From Streptococcus oralis (lineage in GTDB: Bacteria > Bacillota > Bacilli > Lactobacillales > Streptococcaceae): a DNA stretch of 64,000 bases. Below, piece by piece: positions 1 through 9,273 of the stretch (positions are counted from its first letter, which is position 1; every line of letters begins with the position of its first letter). The notes under the pieces were generated by a model, which did no database searches, was not told the DNA's origin, and saw nothing but the letters and a program-made list of their open reading frames with translations. A program made the position numbers and the translations under genes. The DNA is taken from positions 93,173 to 157,172 of the forward strand of contig NZ_RJPK01000003.1 in the NCBI RefSeq assembly GCF_003943415.1, read 5' to 3'.

Positions 1-2
1 CC

Positions 3-185
3 TATGCCCGCCGTATTGGGATGAAGGGAGATGGTCTTGGTTGTCGTACTGCCGCCTACTATATCCCATCGGCCTTTATCAGAGAATATATTGCCCTCTG
101 TGTGAAGATAAAATGGATTTTTATCGCCTTCTATGTTTTGTTGATTCTAGCTCTGATTTTCTCTTATAGGGGTATTTTATGGTAA
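3..185 (+). CDS. C-terminal end of an unknown membrane protein (partial)
   Basis: This is an open frame entering from the left edge and ending in TAA, 60 residues visible. The C-terminal third (about IKWIFIAFYVLLILALIFSY) is a clear transmembrane helix followed by only a few residues, so the protein ends just after a membrane segment. The preceding part is basic and aromatic with no motif I recognise. A rho-independent terminator follows within 10 bases, which supports this as the true end of a gene. The function is unknown. Confidence 0.6.
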   Translation, partial: YARRIGMKGDGLGCRTAAYYIPSAFIREYIALCVKIKWIFIAFYVLLILALIFSYRGILW

Positions 186-191
186 TATATG

Positions 192-218
192 AAAAAAATC
201 TCCGTTAGGAGATTTTTT
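192..218 (+). terminator. Rho-independent terminator
   Basis: An A-rich arm with TCTCC, a GTTA loop, and GGAGA followed by six T. It closes the partial gene at the left edge. Confidence 0.8.
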
Positions 219-253
219 GTAAAATTCATGTAGTCATTATTATTCAATTTTGC

Positions 254-1036
254 TTATGGCAAAATGGCTTTTAGTTCCTTCAGGATAGTTTGTAAGGTTA
301 CGACTGCTTGCTTTCCTTGTTGCGGTTGGTAGAGTAGTTGGAAATAGTCGCGAATAGTTTCTTCAAATTGTTTAGGGAGGAGAGCGCAATTGCTCTTAGC
401 ATAGTCGAGCATTCGTTTTTCACCTGGATGAGTTTGCTCATTGAGGGCAAACAGCAAGTCAAAGTAGGAAGCAAAAAATTCACTTGTACGATGATTCATG
501 CTGATAAGATCTTGACGTTTGATAGCTTTTTCAATTTGATGAGAGAAGGCAGGCATGGCTTGTTCTAGTAAAAGGAGTTGCCTTTCAATGATATGTTTTT
601 TAAGTTCCTGAGGATAGGGAATCTGGTAAGTCTTTTGGAGAGAAGCATAGCGTCCATTTGGATCGTATAGGATTTTGCTATGGAGTAGATTGTGCCACAT
701 ACAGGTTGTATAAGAGTTTTGGGCTTGATGCTGAAAAACAGTTGAGTTTAGTTCTTGCTCAAACGACTCCAGTGAACGATAAATCAACTCGATTTCGACA
801 CCGTTGTTTAGCACGCAGTCGTCCTCTAGTTCCCAAAACTGGTTTCCAATTTCCATATAAGAGCAGTACTTACTCAGAATGTTTTGGCGAATCGTCTCAT
901 CTATAGGAGAGTTGAGATAGACATAAACGTCATAGTCAGAATTTTGATCATAGTTTTGTCCTGCACGAGAACCACCAAGAGCGATGGCTTCTACTTGTTC
1001 CAATTGAGAGAATTCTTTATAAAGTTCTTGGATCAT
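254..1036 (-). CDS. Nucleotidyltransferase-fold protein
   Basis: A 260-residue protein with a Pol-beta-type nucleotidyltransferase core: G22-S23-R-A-G, then D34 and D36 in SDYDVYVY, the usual metal-binding pair. The rest is mostly helical, as in aminoglycoside adenylyltransferase-like and DUF4037-type proteins. The substrate cannot be read from sequence; AMP transfer to a small molecule or protein is possible. The gene stands alone. Its ATG is preceded by a purine-rich Shine-Dalgarno (AAGGAG). A second protein of the same broad fold is at 39312-40067 but is not a close copy. Confidence 0.75.
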   Translation of the reverse strand: MIQELYKEFSQLEQVEAIALGGSRAGQNYDQNSDYDVYVYLNSPIDETIRQNILSKYCSYMEIGNQFWELEDDCVLNNGVEIELIYRSLESFEQELNSTVFQHQAQNSYTTCMWHNLLHSKILYDPNGRYASLQKTYQIPYPQELKKHIIERQLLLLEQAMPAFSHQIEKAIKRQDLISMNHRTSEFFASYFDLLFALNEQTHPGEKRMLDYAKSNCALLPKQFEETIRDYFQLLYQPQQGKQAVVTLQTILKELKAILP

Positions 1037-1129
1037 GATTTTTCTCCTTGCTTTATGGTTTTAAAGTCATTTTATCAAAAAGTAAAACGTTTGCATAGCA
1101 TTAAGTTGTTGCTTTTTCATTTATAACAA

Positions 1130-1165
1130 AAAATGTGAACTCTTGTTTCGAGTTCACATTCTTTT
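1130..1165 (-). terminator. Terminator of the amino acid ABC transporter operon
   Basis: An 11-bp stem (AATGTGAACTC / GAGTTCACATT) with A and T tracts on both sides. It lies just after the stop of the last permease gene. Confidence 0.8.
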
Positions 1166-1824
1166 TATTCTGCAGCTTGTTGCCAACGTTTGGCTAGCAT
1201 ACGAGACAGACTTGAAATTGCTAGGTTAAAGCTGAAATAGATCAGAGCAATCAAGATATAAAGACTGAAGACCTGCTCTGGTTCGAAATAACGTCCCATT
1301 AAGATTTGGCTAGCGCCAAAGAGTTCTTGCAGCGCGATAACAGAGTAGAGGAGACTGGTATCCTTAATCACGGTCACAAACTGAGAAATGATAGCTGGCA
1401 GCATTTTACGGATTGCTTGTGGGAGAATGATGTAGTAGAGGATTTGGGCTGAAGTGAATCCTTGCGACATTCCAGCTTCGTACTGGCCCTTATCTACAGC
1501 ATTGAGACCACCTCGGATAATCTCAGCCAGGGCTGCTGAGGTAAAAAGGGTAAAGGCAGTAATACCTGCTGGTGTGGACTTCATCTTAAACACCAAAAAG
1601 ATGGTGAAAATCCAGAGAAGGTTGGGAACATTACGTACAAACTCGATATAAATACTGGAGATGATTCGCAAGACAGGGTTTTTCCCATTTCTCATGACGG
1701 CTAGCACTGTCCCTATAAGGGTAGAAAGGACAATGGCAATCAGAGAAATATAGAGGGTCAAGCCGAAGCCTTTAAAGATAAAGACTAGGTTATCTGGGGT
1801 CAAAACTTCTAAAATAGATTCCAT
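1165..1824 (-). CDS. Polar amino acid ABC transporter permease
   Basis: A 219-residue membrane protein of the His/Glu/Gln/Arg/opine permease family. About five transmembrane helices are visible, starting near residue 13. The cytoplasmic EAA coupling loop is present (EAGMSQGFTSAQILYYIILP), which docks on the ATPase. It is the last gene of a four-gene importer operon (ATPase, binding protein, two permeases) and is preceded by its partner permease with a 9-base gap and a clear Shine-Dalgarno (GGAGG). The two permeases should form a heterodimer in the membrane. Substrate is not certain; glutamine, glutamate or other polar amino acids are usual for the family. Confidence 0.88.
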   Translation of the reverse strand: MESILEVLTPDNLVFIFKGFGLTLYISLIAIVLSTLIGTVLAVMRNGKNPVLRIISSIYIEFVRNVPNLLWIFTIFLVFKMKSTPAGITAFTLFTSAALAEIIRGGLNAVDKGQYEAGMSQGFTSAQILYYIILPQAIRKMLPAIISQFVTVIKDTSLLYSVIALQELFGASQILMGRYFEPEQVFSLYILIALIYFSFNLAISSLSRMLAKRWQQAAE

Positions 1825-1833
1825 AGTAACCTC

Positions 1834-2511
1834 CTAAAGTGAATAGGCTTTTTTATTGGCTTGCTCCATCTTGCGACCAAACTGGGCGACAGGGAAGCAA
1901 AGGGCAAAGTAGAGTAGGGCAGCGCCTAAAAAGGCTGGAATATAGTTTCCATTGAGAGCTGACCAAGACTTAGTCACAAACATCAAGTCCACTCCAGAAA
2001 TGATAGCGACGGTAGAGGTATTCTTGATGAGGTTAACGATTTGGTTGGTCAAAGGTGGGAGAATGATACGGAAGGCCTGAGGCAAGATAATCAAGCGCAT
2101 GGCGCTGATATAGGTAAAACCTTGAGACAAGGCGGCCTCTATCTGACCGCTAGGAATAGACTGAATCCCTGAACGAATAACCTCAGCGATATAAGCGCCG
2201 TGATAGAGTCCCACGCAGAGAACAGCTGTCCAATAAATCGGAATCATGATGGTATGGTCACTGATAAGAGGCAAACCATAAAAGACGATGACAAACTGTA
2301 CTAAGAGGGGAGTATTTTGGTAAAATTCGACAAAGATACGAGCCAAAATTCTTAAAATTTGATGTTTGCTAGTTGATAGGACTCCAAAGATGATTCCTAA
2401 GACCATAGCTAGGATAAAGGATCCAATAGCTAGGGCAAGAGTGAAGAGGAAACCATTGAAAAATTGTCCAAAATCCTGAAAATAGGCTGTCCAAGATGAT
2501 AAATCTGTCAT
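1834..2511 (-). CDS. Polar amino acid ABC transporter permease
   Basis: A 225-residue permease paralogous to the next gene in the operon. It has an N-terminal membrane helix (about residues 20-45), the family-typical YQNTPLLVQ segment, and the EAA loop (EAALSQGFTYISAMRLIILP). It starts 12 bases after the solute-binding protein gene with a good ribosome site (AGGAGGAC). It should pair with the 219-residue permease to form the translocation channel. There is no internal sign of decay. Confidence 0.88.
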   Translation of the reverse strand: MTDLSSWTAYFQDFGQFFNGFLFTLALAIGSFILAMVLGIIFGVLSTSKHQILRILARIFVEFYQNTPLLVQFVIVFYGLPLISDHTIMIPIYWTAVLCVGLYHGAYIAEVIRSGIQSIPSGQIEAALSQGFTYISAMRLIILPQAFRIILPPLTNQIVNLIKNTSTVAIISGVDLMFVTKSWSALNGNYIPAFLGAALLYFALCFPVAQFGRKMEQANKKAYSL

Positions 2512-2523
2512 GGGGTGTCCTCC

Positions 2524-3318
2524 TTAATCTGCGGTATGGCTAGATGGTTTGAGCTTGTAACGGTCATAGAGTTTCTGCAAACTACCGTCCTTGCTCCATT
2601 TTGTAATCAAGTTATTAAGATAATCGTTGAGCTCGGTATTTGATTTCTTGGTAACAATACCGTAGTCAGATGGTTTAAAACTATCATCTAGTAGTTCTGT
2701 TCGTTTACTGGTGTAGCCAGACAGGATAGAGCGATCCACGGAAAAGGCATCGATACGGTGAGCGTGAAGGGAAGTAATCAATTCTGGATAGGAACCAAGT
2801 TCTACGAATTTAAACTTCAAACCTTTCTTTTTACCTAGTTCGGTAATCAAGCGTTGGGTGATGGAACCTTGGGCAACTCCGATCGTTTTACCATTTAGGT
2901 CTTCAATGCTTTTGATATTGGCAGATTTATTGACCAAAAAGCCAGAAGCGTCCGTATAGTAGGGACTGGTGAAGTTGTATAGTTTTTTACGTTCTTCTGT
3001 GATGGTAAAGGTCGCGATATCCAAATCGACCTGTTCATTGTCAAGAAGTGGGCCACGGGTTTGAGCGGTAACAGGAACGTAGCGAACCTTGACCTTGAGC
3101 TCATCTGCAATCATCTTGGCTAAGTCGGTTTCGATACCAGAATAAGTCCCTGTCTTGGGATCCTTGTAGCCAAAATTGGGAACGTCTTGTTTCACACCGA
3201 CAACTAGCTCGCCTCTCTTTTGAATATCTGCGACACTGGTGTCAGCCTGAACTGGTTTGGCAGCAACAAGGCTGAAAAGGCTAATTAATAATGCGGATAA
3301 AAAGAATTTCTTTTTCAT
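2524..3318 (-). CDS. Amino acid ABC transporter substrate-binding protein
   Basis: A 264-residue family 3 solute-binding protein. The start chosen is the ATG at 3318, which has AAGGAGG just upstream and gives a signal peptide (MKKKFFLSALLISLFSLVAA, cut near PVQA-D). Longer in-frame starts overlap the ATPase gene. The mature part opens with RGELVVGVKQDVPNFGY and contains the usual GTYSGIETDLAKMIADEL strand-helix. Unlike most Gram-positive binding proteins it has no lipobox cysteine at the signal cut site, so it may be released or held by an uncleaved signal. It captures the substrate for the two downstream permeases. Confidence 0.88.
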   Translation of the reverse strand: MKKKFFLSALLISLFSLVAAKPVQADTSVADIQKRGELVVGVKQDVPNFGYKDPKTGTYSGIETDLAKMIADELKVKVRYVPVTAQTRGPLLDNEQVDLDIATFTITEERKKLYNFTSPYYTDASGFLVNKSANIKSIEDLNGKTIGVAQGSITQRLITELGKKKGLKFKFVELGSYPELITSLHAHRIDAFSVDRSILSGYTSKRTELLDDSFKPSDYGIVTKKSNTELNDYLNNLITKWSKDGSLQKLYDRYKLKPSSHTAD

Positions 3319-3328
3319 AGGTGCCTCC

Positions 3329-4087
3329 TTATTTGACTTTATCACTTTCGTGGTTGATAATTTTGCTGAGGAATTGCTGGGCACGAGGTTCGCTTGGATT
3401 GTCGAAAAAGTCATCGACATCTGTCGTATCCACCAAAACTTCTCCATCGGCCATAAAGATGATACGGTCAGCAACTTCACGGGCAAAGCCCATTTCGTGG
3501 GTAACGATGATCATGTTCATCCCGTCATGTGCCAGTTTTTGCATAACAGCTAGAACGTCTCCGATAGTCTCAGGGTCAAGGGCAGATGTTGGCTCATCAA
3601 AGAGGAGGAGCTCAGGATGCATAGCGAGACCACGTGCGATGGCAATCCGCTGTTTTTGTCCACCAGATAGCATGGCTGGATAAGAATCTTTCTTGTCCCA
3701 CATGTTTACAAATTCCAAATATTTTTGGGCTGTTTTTTCAGCTTCTTTTTTATCAATTCCTAGAACTTTTATGGGTGCTAATGTCACGTTTTCTAACACT
3801 GTTTTGTGTGGATAGAGGTTGAAATGCTGGAAAACCATGCCGACTTCCTTACGAAGAGGCACCAAATCTTTCTGGCTAGCGCCTGCTACTTGGTGTCCAT
3901 TGACTAGAAGACTTCCTTTGTCTACAGCCTCCAAACCATTGATGGTGCGGATAAGAGTGGACTTCCCAGAACCAGAAGGTCCAAGCAGGACAACAACTTG
4001 TCCTTTTTCAAAACGGAGATTGATGTCGCGGAGTGCGTGGTAGTCTCCGTAATATTTTTCGACGTTTTTAAATTCTACTAAAGCCAT
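3329..4087 (-). CDS. Polar amino acid ABC transporter ATP-binding protein (GlnQ-like)
   Basis: A 252-residue ABC ATPase: Walker A GPSGSGKST (about residue 36), Q-loop MVFQHFNLYPH, signature LSGGQKQR, Walker B LLLFDEPTSALD, and switch histidine in VTHEMGFA. The order and spacing match GlnQ/HisP-type importers. It is the first gene of the operon; the binding protein and two permeases follow with gaps of about 10 bases. A near-consensus promoter lies upstream. It powers uptake from the inner face of the membrane. Confidence 0.9.
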   Translation of the reverse strand: MALVEFKNVEKYYGDYHALRDINLRFEKGQVVVLLGPSGSGKSTLIRTINGLEAVDKGSLLVNGHQVAGASQKDLVPLRKEVGMVFQHFNLYPHKTVLENVTLAPIKVLGIDKKEAEKTAQKYLEFVNMWDKKDSYPAMLSGGQKQRIAIARGLAMHPELLLFDEPTSALDPETIGDVLAVMQKLAHDGMNMIIVTHEMGFAREVADRIIFMADGEVLVDTTDVDDFFDNPSEPRAQQFLSKIINHESDKVK

Positions 4088-4121
4088 GAGAGATCTCCTT
4101 TGTGTTAGATTTTATAACATG

Positions 4122-4150
4122 ATTCTACACCAAAAGAATGTTCTTGTCAA
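4122..4150 (-). promoter_or_regulatory. Promoter of the amino acid ABC operon
   Basis: On the minus strand, TTGACA (4150-4145), 17 bases, then TAGAAT (4127-4122). It is about 35 bases before the ATPase ATG. Confidence 0.7.
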
Positions 4151-4218
4151 ATCATATCTGAAAAAATTCACTAAAATTTTATAAAAAAGCAATCAGGATA
4201 GAGAAAAAGCCTAAATCA

Positions 4219-4227
4219 TGTTATAAT
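4219..4227 (+). promoter_or_regulatory. Extended -10 promoter of recJ
   Basis: TGTTATAAT with no good -35 box. It lies 36 bases before the proposed recJ start. Confidence 0.55.
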
Positions 4228-4263
4228 GAAGCGATAGAATTCTTAGAAAGAGTGGATGTCTTT

Positions 4264-6486
4264 TTGATAACTCCTACTTATGAATGGCAGTTTGCCCCGC
4301 AGGTTGAAGATGCGGATTTTACAAAGATAGCCAAGAAGGCTGGGCTGGGTCCTGAGGTGGCTTGCTTATTATTTGAAAGAGGGATTCAGGATGAAGAAAG
4401 TCTAAAGAAGTTTTTAGAACCTTCTTTGGAGGACTTGCATGACCCTTATCTGCTCCATGATATGGATAAGGCAGTGGAACGGATTCGTCAGGCCATTGAA
4501 GAAGAGGAAAACATTCTCATCTATGGAGACTACGATGCGGATGGCATGACCTCAGCTTCTATTGTTAAGGAAAGTTTGGAACAGCTTGGCGCCGAGTGCC
4601 GTGTTTATCTGCCAAATCGCTTTACCGATGGCTATGGTCCCAATGCCAGTGTCTATAAATACTTTATCGAGCAAGAGGGAATTTCCTTGATTGTGACAGT
4701 GGATAATGGAGTTGCTGGTCACGAGGCCATTGAACTGGCCCAGTCTATGGGAGTGGATGTTATTGTGACGGACCATCATTCCATGCCGGAAACCCTGCCA
4801 GATGCTTATGCGATTGTTCATCCCGAGCATCCAGATGCGGACTATCCTTTCAAATATTTGGCTGGTTGTGGAGTGGCTTTCAAGCTGGCTTGCGCCCTTT
4901 TAGAGGAAGTGCAAGTGGAACTGCTTGATTTGGTTGCTATCGGTACCATTGCCGATATGGTGAGCTTGACGGATGAGAACCGTATCTTGGTTCAATATGG
5001 TCTGGAAATGCTGGGGCATACTCAGCGTATTGGCTTGCAAGAAATGCTGGAAATGGCTGGGATTTCTGCTAATGAAGTGACAGAAGAAACGGTTGGTTTC
5101 CAGATTGCTCCTCGTTTAAATGCTTTGGGGCGTTTGGATGATCCCAATCCTGCCATTGATTTGTTGACTGGATTTGACGACGAGGAAGCTCATGAGATTG
5201 CCCTCATGATTCATCAGAAAAATGAAGAACGTAAGGAAATCGTTCAGTCAATCTATGAAGAAGCCAAGACTATGGTGGATCCTGAGAAGAAGGTCCAGGT
5301 CTTGGCCAAGGAAGGCTGGAATCCTGGGGTTCTGGGTATCGTGGCTGGTCGTTTGTTGGAAGAACTAGGGCAGACAGTTATCGTTCTTAATATAGAAGAT
5401 GGTCGTGCCAAGGGTAGTGCTCGTAGTGTGGAAGCAGTCGATATTTTTGAAGCTCTGGATCCTCATCGAGATCTCTTCATCGCATTCGGTGGCCATGCTG
5501 GTGCAGCAGGAATGACGCTGGAAGTTGAGAAGCTCTCAGATTTATCTCAGGTTTTGGAAGACTATGTCCGTGAAAAAGGCGCAGATGCGGGTGGTAAGAA
5601 CAAGTTAAACCTAGATGAAGAGCTAGACTTGGAGACTTTGAGTCTTGAAACAGTCAAGAGTTTTGAGCGCTTGGCACCCTTTGGAATGGACAATCAGAAA
5701 CCTGTCTTTTATATCAAGGATTTTCAGGTTGAAAGTGCCCGTACCATGGGGGCAGGTAATGCTCATCTCAAACTAAAAATTTCCAAGGGTGAAGCGAGTT
5801 TTGAAGTGGTGGCCTTTGGTCAAGGCAGATGGGCGACGGAGTTTGCTCAAACAAAAAATCTTGAATTGGCAGTCACCTTGTCTGTCAATCAATGGAATGG
5901 CCAAACTGCCCTCCAGTTGATGATGGTGGATGCGCGTGTGGAAGGCGTTCAACTCTTTAACATTCGTGGGAAGAACGCAGCCTTGCCAGAAGGGGTTCCA
6001 GTCTTGGATTTCTCTGGAGAGTTGCCAGATCTAGCGACCAGTGAAGCTGTGGTTGTAAAAACCATTCCTGAAGATATCACCCTGTTGAAGACCATTTTTC
6101 AGGAACAAAATTTCTCTGCAGTCTATTTCAAAAACGACATTGACAAGGCCTACTATCTGACAGGTTATGGAACTAGAGAACAGTTTGCAAAATTGTACAA
6201 GACTATTTACCAGTTCCCAGAGTTTGATATTCGCTACAAGCTTAAGGATTTGGCGGCTTATCTCAATATCCAACAAATCTTGCTGGTCAAGATGATTCAA
6301 GTCTTTGAAGAACTGGGCTTTGTGACAATCAAAGATGGTGTCATGACAGTCAATAAGGAAGCGCCAAAGCGAGAGATAGGAGAAAGTCGGATTTACCAAA
6401 ATCTCAAACAAACCGTTAAAGATCAAGAAATGATGGCGCTGGGTACGGTGCAGGAAATGTATGATTTTTTAATGGCAGAAAACTAG
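4264..6486 (+). CDS. recJ: Single-stranded-DNA-specific exonuclease RecJ
   Basis: A 740-residue DHH-family 5'-3' ssDNA exonuclease used in recombination, mismatch and excision repair. Motif I is YGDYDADG (D89, D91, D93) and the DHH motif is TDHH (D170-H171-H172). The DHHA1 region includes GGHAGAAGMTLE and is followed by an OB-like domain and a C-terminal extension typical of Firmicute RecJ. The start is not ATG. TTG at 4264 (product MITPTYEW) is chosen because GTGGATG sits at Shine-Dalgarno distance; an in-frame GTG at 4252 would add four residues. A terminator follows. Confidence 0.93.
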   Translation: MITPTYEWQFAPQVEDADFTKIAKKAGLGPEVACLLFERGIQDEESLKKFLEPSLEDLHDPYLLHDMDKAVERIRQAIEEEENILIYGDYDADGMTSASIVKESLEQLGAECRVYLPNRFTDGYGPNASVYKYFIEQEGISLIVTVDNGVAGHEAIELAQSMGVDVIVTDHHSMPETLPDAYAIVHPEHPDADYPFKYLAGCGVAFKLACALLEEVQVELLDLVAIGTIADMVSLTDENRILVQYGLEMLGHTQRIGLQEMLEMAGISANEVTEETVGFQIAPRLNALGRLDDPNPAIDLLTGFDDEEAHEIALMIHQKNEERKEIVQSIYEEAKTMVDPEKKVQVLAKEGWNPGVLGIVAGRLLEELGQTVIVLNIEDGRAKGSARSVEAVDIFEALDPHRDLFIAFGGHAGAAGMTLEVEKLSDLSQVLEDYVREKGADAGGKNKLNLDEELDLETLSLETVKSFERLAPFGMDNQKPVFYIKDFQVESARTMGAGNAHLKLKISKGEASFEVVAFGQGRWATEFAQTKNLELAVTLSVNQWNGQTALQLMMVDARVEGVQLFNIRGKNAALPEGVPVLDFSGELPDLATSEAVVVKTIPEDITLLKTIFQEQNFSAVYFKNDIDKAYYLTGYGTREQFAKLYKTIYQFPEFDIRYKLKDLAAYLNIQQILLVKMIQVFEELGFVTIKDGVMTVNKEAPKREIGESRIYQNLKQTVKDQEMMALGTVQEMYDFLMAEN

Positions 6487-6496
6487 AAGGTAGGAC

Positions 6497-6521
6497 AGAG
6501 TTGGGCAACCAGCTCTTTTTT
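6497..6521 (+). terminator. Terminator after recJ
   Basis: Stem AGAGTTGG / CCAGCTCT with a GCAA loop and a run of T. Confidence 0.7.
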
Positions 6522-6538
6522 GGAAACAAATCTTCATT

Positions 6539-6566
6539 TTGAAAATCATCAAAAAAATGGTATAAT
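6539..6566 (+). promoter_or_regulatory. Promoter of rnjB
   Basis: TTGAAA, 16 bases, then TATAAT with the extended TGG element. The leader is about 87 bases and holds a short hairpin (AGGGTA / TACCCT) before the ribosome site GGAGGG. Confidence 0.65.
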
Positions 6567-6659
6567 GGTAGGAAAAGATTCGGCTGAAAGTTTTAGAACT
6601 TTTAGAATAAAAGGGTAAATCTACCCTATAATCAAGATAAATTAAGTTTCGGAGGGAAA

Positions 6660-8321
6660 ATGAGTAATATCAGTTTAACAACACTAGGTGGTGTACGAGA
6701 AAACGGGAAAAATATGTACATTGCTGAGATTGGCAATTCAATTTTTGTTTTGGATGCAGGGCTTAAATACCCTGAAAATGAACAACTAGGGGTTGATGTC
6801 GTCATTCCAAACATGGACTACCTTTTTGAAAATAGTGATCGTATCGCTGGGGTCTTCTTGACCCATGGGCATGCGGATGCTATTGGTGCCTTGCCTTATC
6901 TTTTGGCAGAGGCTAAGGTGCCTGTGTTTGGCTCTGAGTTGACCATTGAGTTGGCAAAACTCTTTGTCAAAGGAAATGATACGGTTAAGAAATTCAATGA
7001 CTTCCATGTGATTGATGAGGATACGGAGATTGACTTTGGAGGAACTGTTGTTTCCTTCTTCCGTACAACTCACTCTATCCCAGAAAGTTTGGGAGTTGTC
7101 TTGAAGACGGCTGAAGGTAGTATCGTTTATACAGGTGACTTCAAATTTGACCAGACAGCTAGTGAATCTTATGCGACAGACTTTGCTCGTTTGGCGGAGA
7201 TTGGTCGTGAGGGTGTCTTGGCGCTCCTCAGTGACTCCGCCAATGCAGACAGCAATATCCAGGTGGCGAGCGAGAGTGAAGTTGGGGATGAAATTACTCA
7301 GACCATTGCAGACTGGGAAGGTCGTATCATCGTTGCAGCAGTTGCCAGCAACCTCTCTCGTATCCAGCAGGTTTTTGATGCGGCTGCAGATACAGGTCGC
7401 CGAGTTGTTTTGACTGGTTTTGATGTTGAAAATATCGTCCGAACAGCGATTCGTCTCAAAAAATTGTCTCTAGCTAATGAAAGTCTCTTGATCAAACCAA
7501 AAGAAATGTCTCGTTTTGAAGACCATGAGTTGATTATTCTTGAGACAGGTCGTATGGGTGAACCGATCAATGGACTTCGTAAGATGTCTATCGGTCGCCA
7601 CCGCTATGTGGAAATCAAAGATGGGGACTTGGTCTATATCGTAACGACTCCATCTATCGCCAAAGAAGCCGTCATGGCGCGTGTTGAAAACATGATCTAC
7701 CAAGCTGGTGGTGTGGTGAAACTCATTACCCAAAGTTTGCGAGTATCAGGACACGGAAATGCGCGTGATTTGCAGTTGATGATCAATCTCTTGCAACCAA
7801 AATACCTTTTCCCTATCCAAGGGGAATACCGTGAGTTAGATGCGCATGCCAAGGCTGCCATGGCAGTTGGGATGTTGCCAGAGCGCATTTTCATCCCTAA
7901 AAAGGGAACGACCATGTCTTATGAACATGGGGACTTTGTTCCAGCTGGAGGAGTTTCTGCAGGTGATGTCTTGATTGATGGAAATGCCATCGGGGATGTT
8001 GGAAATGTGGTCCTTCGTGACCGTAAGGTCTTGTCAGAGGATGGAATCTTTATCGTGGCGATCACTGTCAACCGTCGTGAGAAGAAAATTGTGGCCAAGG
8101 CCCGTGTTCATACGCGTGGATTTGTTTACCTCAAGAAGAGCCGTGATATTCTCCGTGAAAGTTCAGAATTGATTAACCAAACTGTAGAAGAGTATCTTCA
8201 AGGTGATGACTTTGATTGGGCAGATCTCAAAGGCAAGGTTCGTGACAATCTGACCAAGTACCTCTTTGATCAAACCAAGCGTCGCCCAGCAATCTTGCCA
8301 GTCGTGATGGAAGCAAAATAA
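6660..8321 (+). CDS. rnjB: Ribonuclease J2
   Basis: A 553-residue metallo-beta-lactamase / beta-CASP RNase. RNase J enzymes act in mRNA decay and rRNA maturation, usually as a J1-J2 complex. The core motif reads H69-G-H71-A-D73-A74, whereas active J1-type enzymes have HxHxDH. The missing second-sphere histidine marks this as J2, the poorly active partner. Later conserved parts include TGDFKFD, the beta-CASP helicase-like region with SRIQQVFDAA, and SGHGNARDLQLMI. The C-terminal RNase J domain is complete. It has its own promoter and an esterase gene follows. No J1 gene is in the window. Confidence 0.9.
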   Translation: MSNISLTTLGGVRENGKNMYIAEIGNSIFVLDAGLKYPENEQLGVDVVIPNMDYLFENSDRIAGVFLTHGHADAIGALPYLLAEAKVPVFGSELTIELAKLFVKGNDTVKKFNDFHVIDEDTEIDFGGTVVSFFRTTHSIPESLGVVLKTAEGSIVYTGDFKFDQTASESYATDFARLAEIGREGVLALLSDSANADSNIQVASESEVGDEITQTIADWEGRIIVAAVASNLSRIQQVFDAAADTGRRVVLTGFDVENIVRTAIRLKKLSLANESLLIKPKEMSRFEDHELIILETGRMGEPINGLRKMSIGRHRYVEIKDGDLVYIVTTPSIAKEAVMARVENMIYQAGGVVKLITQSLRVSGHGNARDLQLMINLLQPKYLFPIQGEYRELDAHAKAAMAVGMLPERIFIPKKGTTMSYEHGDFVPAGGVSAGDVLIDGNAIGDVGNVVLRDRKVLSEDGIFIVAITVNRREKKIVAKARVHTRGFVYLKKSRDILRESSELINQTVEEYLQGDDFDWADLKGKVRDNLTKYLFDQTKRRPAILPVVMEAK

Positions 8322-8338
8322 TAAGCAGAATACCTACA

Positions 8339-8367
8339 GAAAAAGTCGAAATTCGGCTTTTTCTTAT
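8339..8367 (+). terminator. Terminator after rnjB
   Basis: GAAAAAGTCG / CGGCTTTTTC around an AAATT loop, followed by TTATA. Confidence 0.65.
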
Positions 8368-8389
8368 AGAATAGTAAAAGGAGAAAACC

Positions 8390-9169
8390 ATGGCAGTTAT
8401 GAATATTGAGTATTACTCAGAAGTTTTGGATATGGAGTGGGGTGTTACTGTGCTCTATCCGGATGCCAGTCGGGTGACTGAACCAGATTGCACAGATATT
8501 CCTGTCCTTTATCTTTTGCACGGAATGTCAGGAAATCAAAATAGCTGGCTCAAACGTACCAATGTCGAACGTTTGTTGCGCGGAACCAATCTCATTGTTA
8601 TCATGCCTAATACAAATAATGGCTGGTACACGGATACCCAGTACGGTTTTAACTACTTTACTGCTCTAGCAGAAGAGTTACCTCAGGTTATGAAACGTTT
8701 CTTCCCCAACATGACCAGCAAGCGAGAAAAGACCTTCATAGCAGGTCTCTCCATGGGTGGCTATGGTTCCTTCAAACTAGCTCTCGCAACCAATCATTTT
8801 TCTCATGCGGCTAGTTTTTCTGGTGCGCTCAGTTTTCAGGAATTTTCTCCTGAAAGTCAGGATTTGGGGTCTCTTGCCTACTGGAGGGGAGTTTTTGGAG
8901 AAATCAAAGACTGGACAGCTAGCCCTCATTCGCTTGAAAGTATTGCTGCGAAATCGGATAAAAAAACCAAACTTTGGGCTTGGTGTGGGGAGCAAGACTA
9001 TCTCTATTCTGCTAATAATCTAGCGGTGAAGAATCTCAAAAAGCTTGGTTTTGAGGTGACCTATAGTCATAGTCCAGGTAAGCACGAGTGGTACTACTGG
9101 GAAAAACAATTGGAGCGTTTTTTAGCTACTCTACCAATTAACTTTGTTTTGGAAGAGCGCTTATCTTAG
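8390..9169 (+). CDS. estA: Tributyrin esterase (esterase D / S-formylglutathione hydrolase family)
   Basis: A 259-residue alpha/beta hydrolase. The nucleophile elbow is GLSMGG with S121; D203 (EQDYLY) and H232 (GKHEWYYW) complete a likely catalytic triad. The oxyanion region [13 protein letters not shown] is typical of the family. From memory, the streptococcal homologue is a short-chain esterase (EstA) acting on tributyrin and deacetylating host sialic acids. There is no signal peptide, so it is probably cytoplasmic or exported another way. The ribosome site AAAGGAG is ideal. It stands between two terminators. Confidence 0.85.
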   Translation: MAVMNIEYYSEVLDMEWGVTVLYPDASRVTEPDCTDIPVLYLLHGMSGNQNSWLKRTNVERLLRGTNLIVIMPNTNNGWYTDTQYGFNYFTALAEELPQVMKRFFPNMTSKREKTFIAGLSMGGYGSFKLALATNHFSHAASFSGALSFQEFSPESQDLGSLAYWRGVFGEIKDWTASPHSLESIAAKSDKKTKLWAWCGEQDYLYSANNLAVKNLKKLGFEVTYSHSPGKHEWYYWEKQLERFLATLPINFVLEERLS

Positions 9170-9202
9170 TTTTAGGTTTCTTTCAGCTTTATTCAGTAAA
9201 AT

Positions 9203-9257
9203 AGAGAATCTATCTTGGTCAAGGAGAATGTGATTTCAAGATAGGTTCTTATTTTTA
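9203..9257 (+). terminator. Long-stem terminator after estA
   Basis: AGAATCTATCTTG pairs with CAAGATAGGTTCT across a loop of about 25 bases, followed by a T-rich tail. Confidence 0.65.
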
Positions 9258-9273
9258 TGAAAGGTGGAGCGTC

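Noticed and set aside
3319..3486. Longer start for the substrate-binding protein
   Set aside because: It would run into the ATPase gene and precede the signal peptide; the inner ATG has AAGGAGG.
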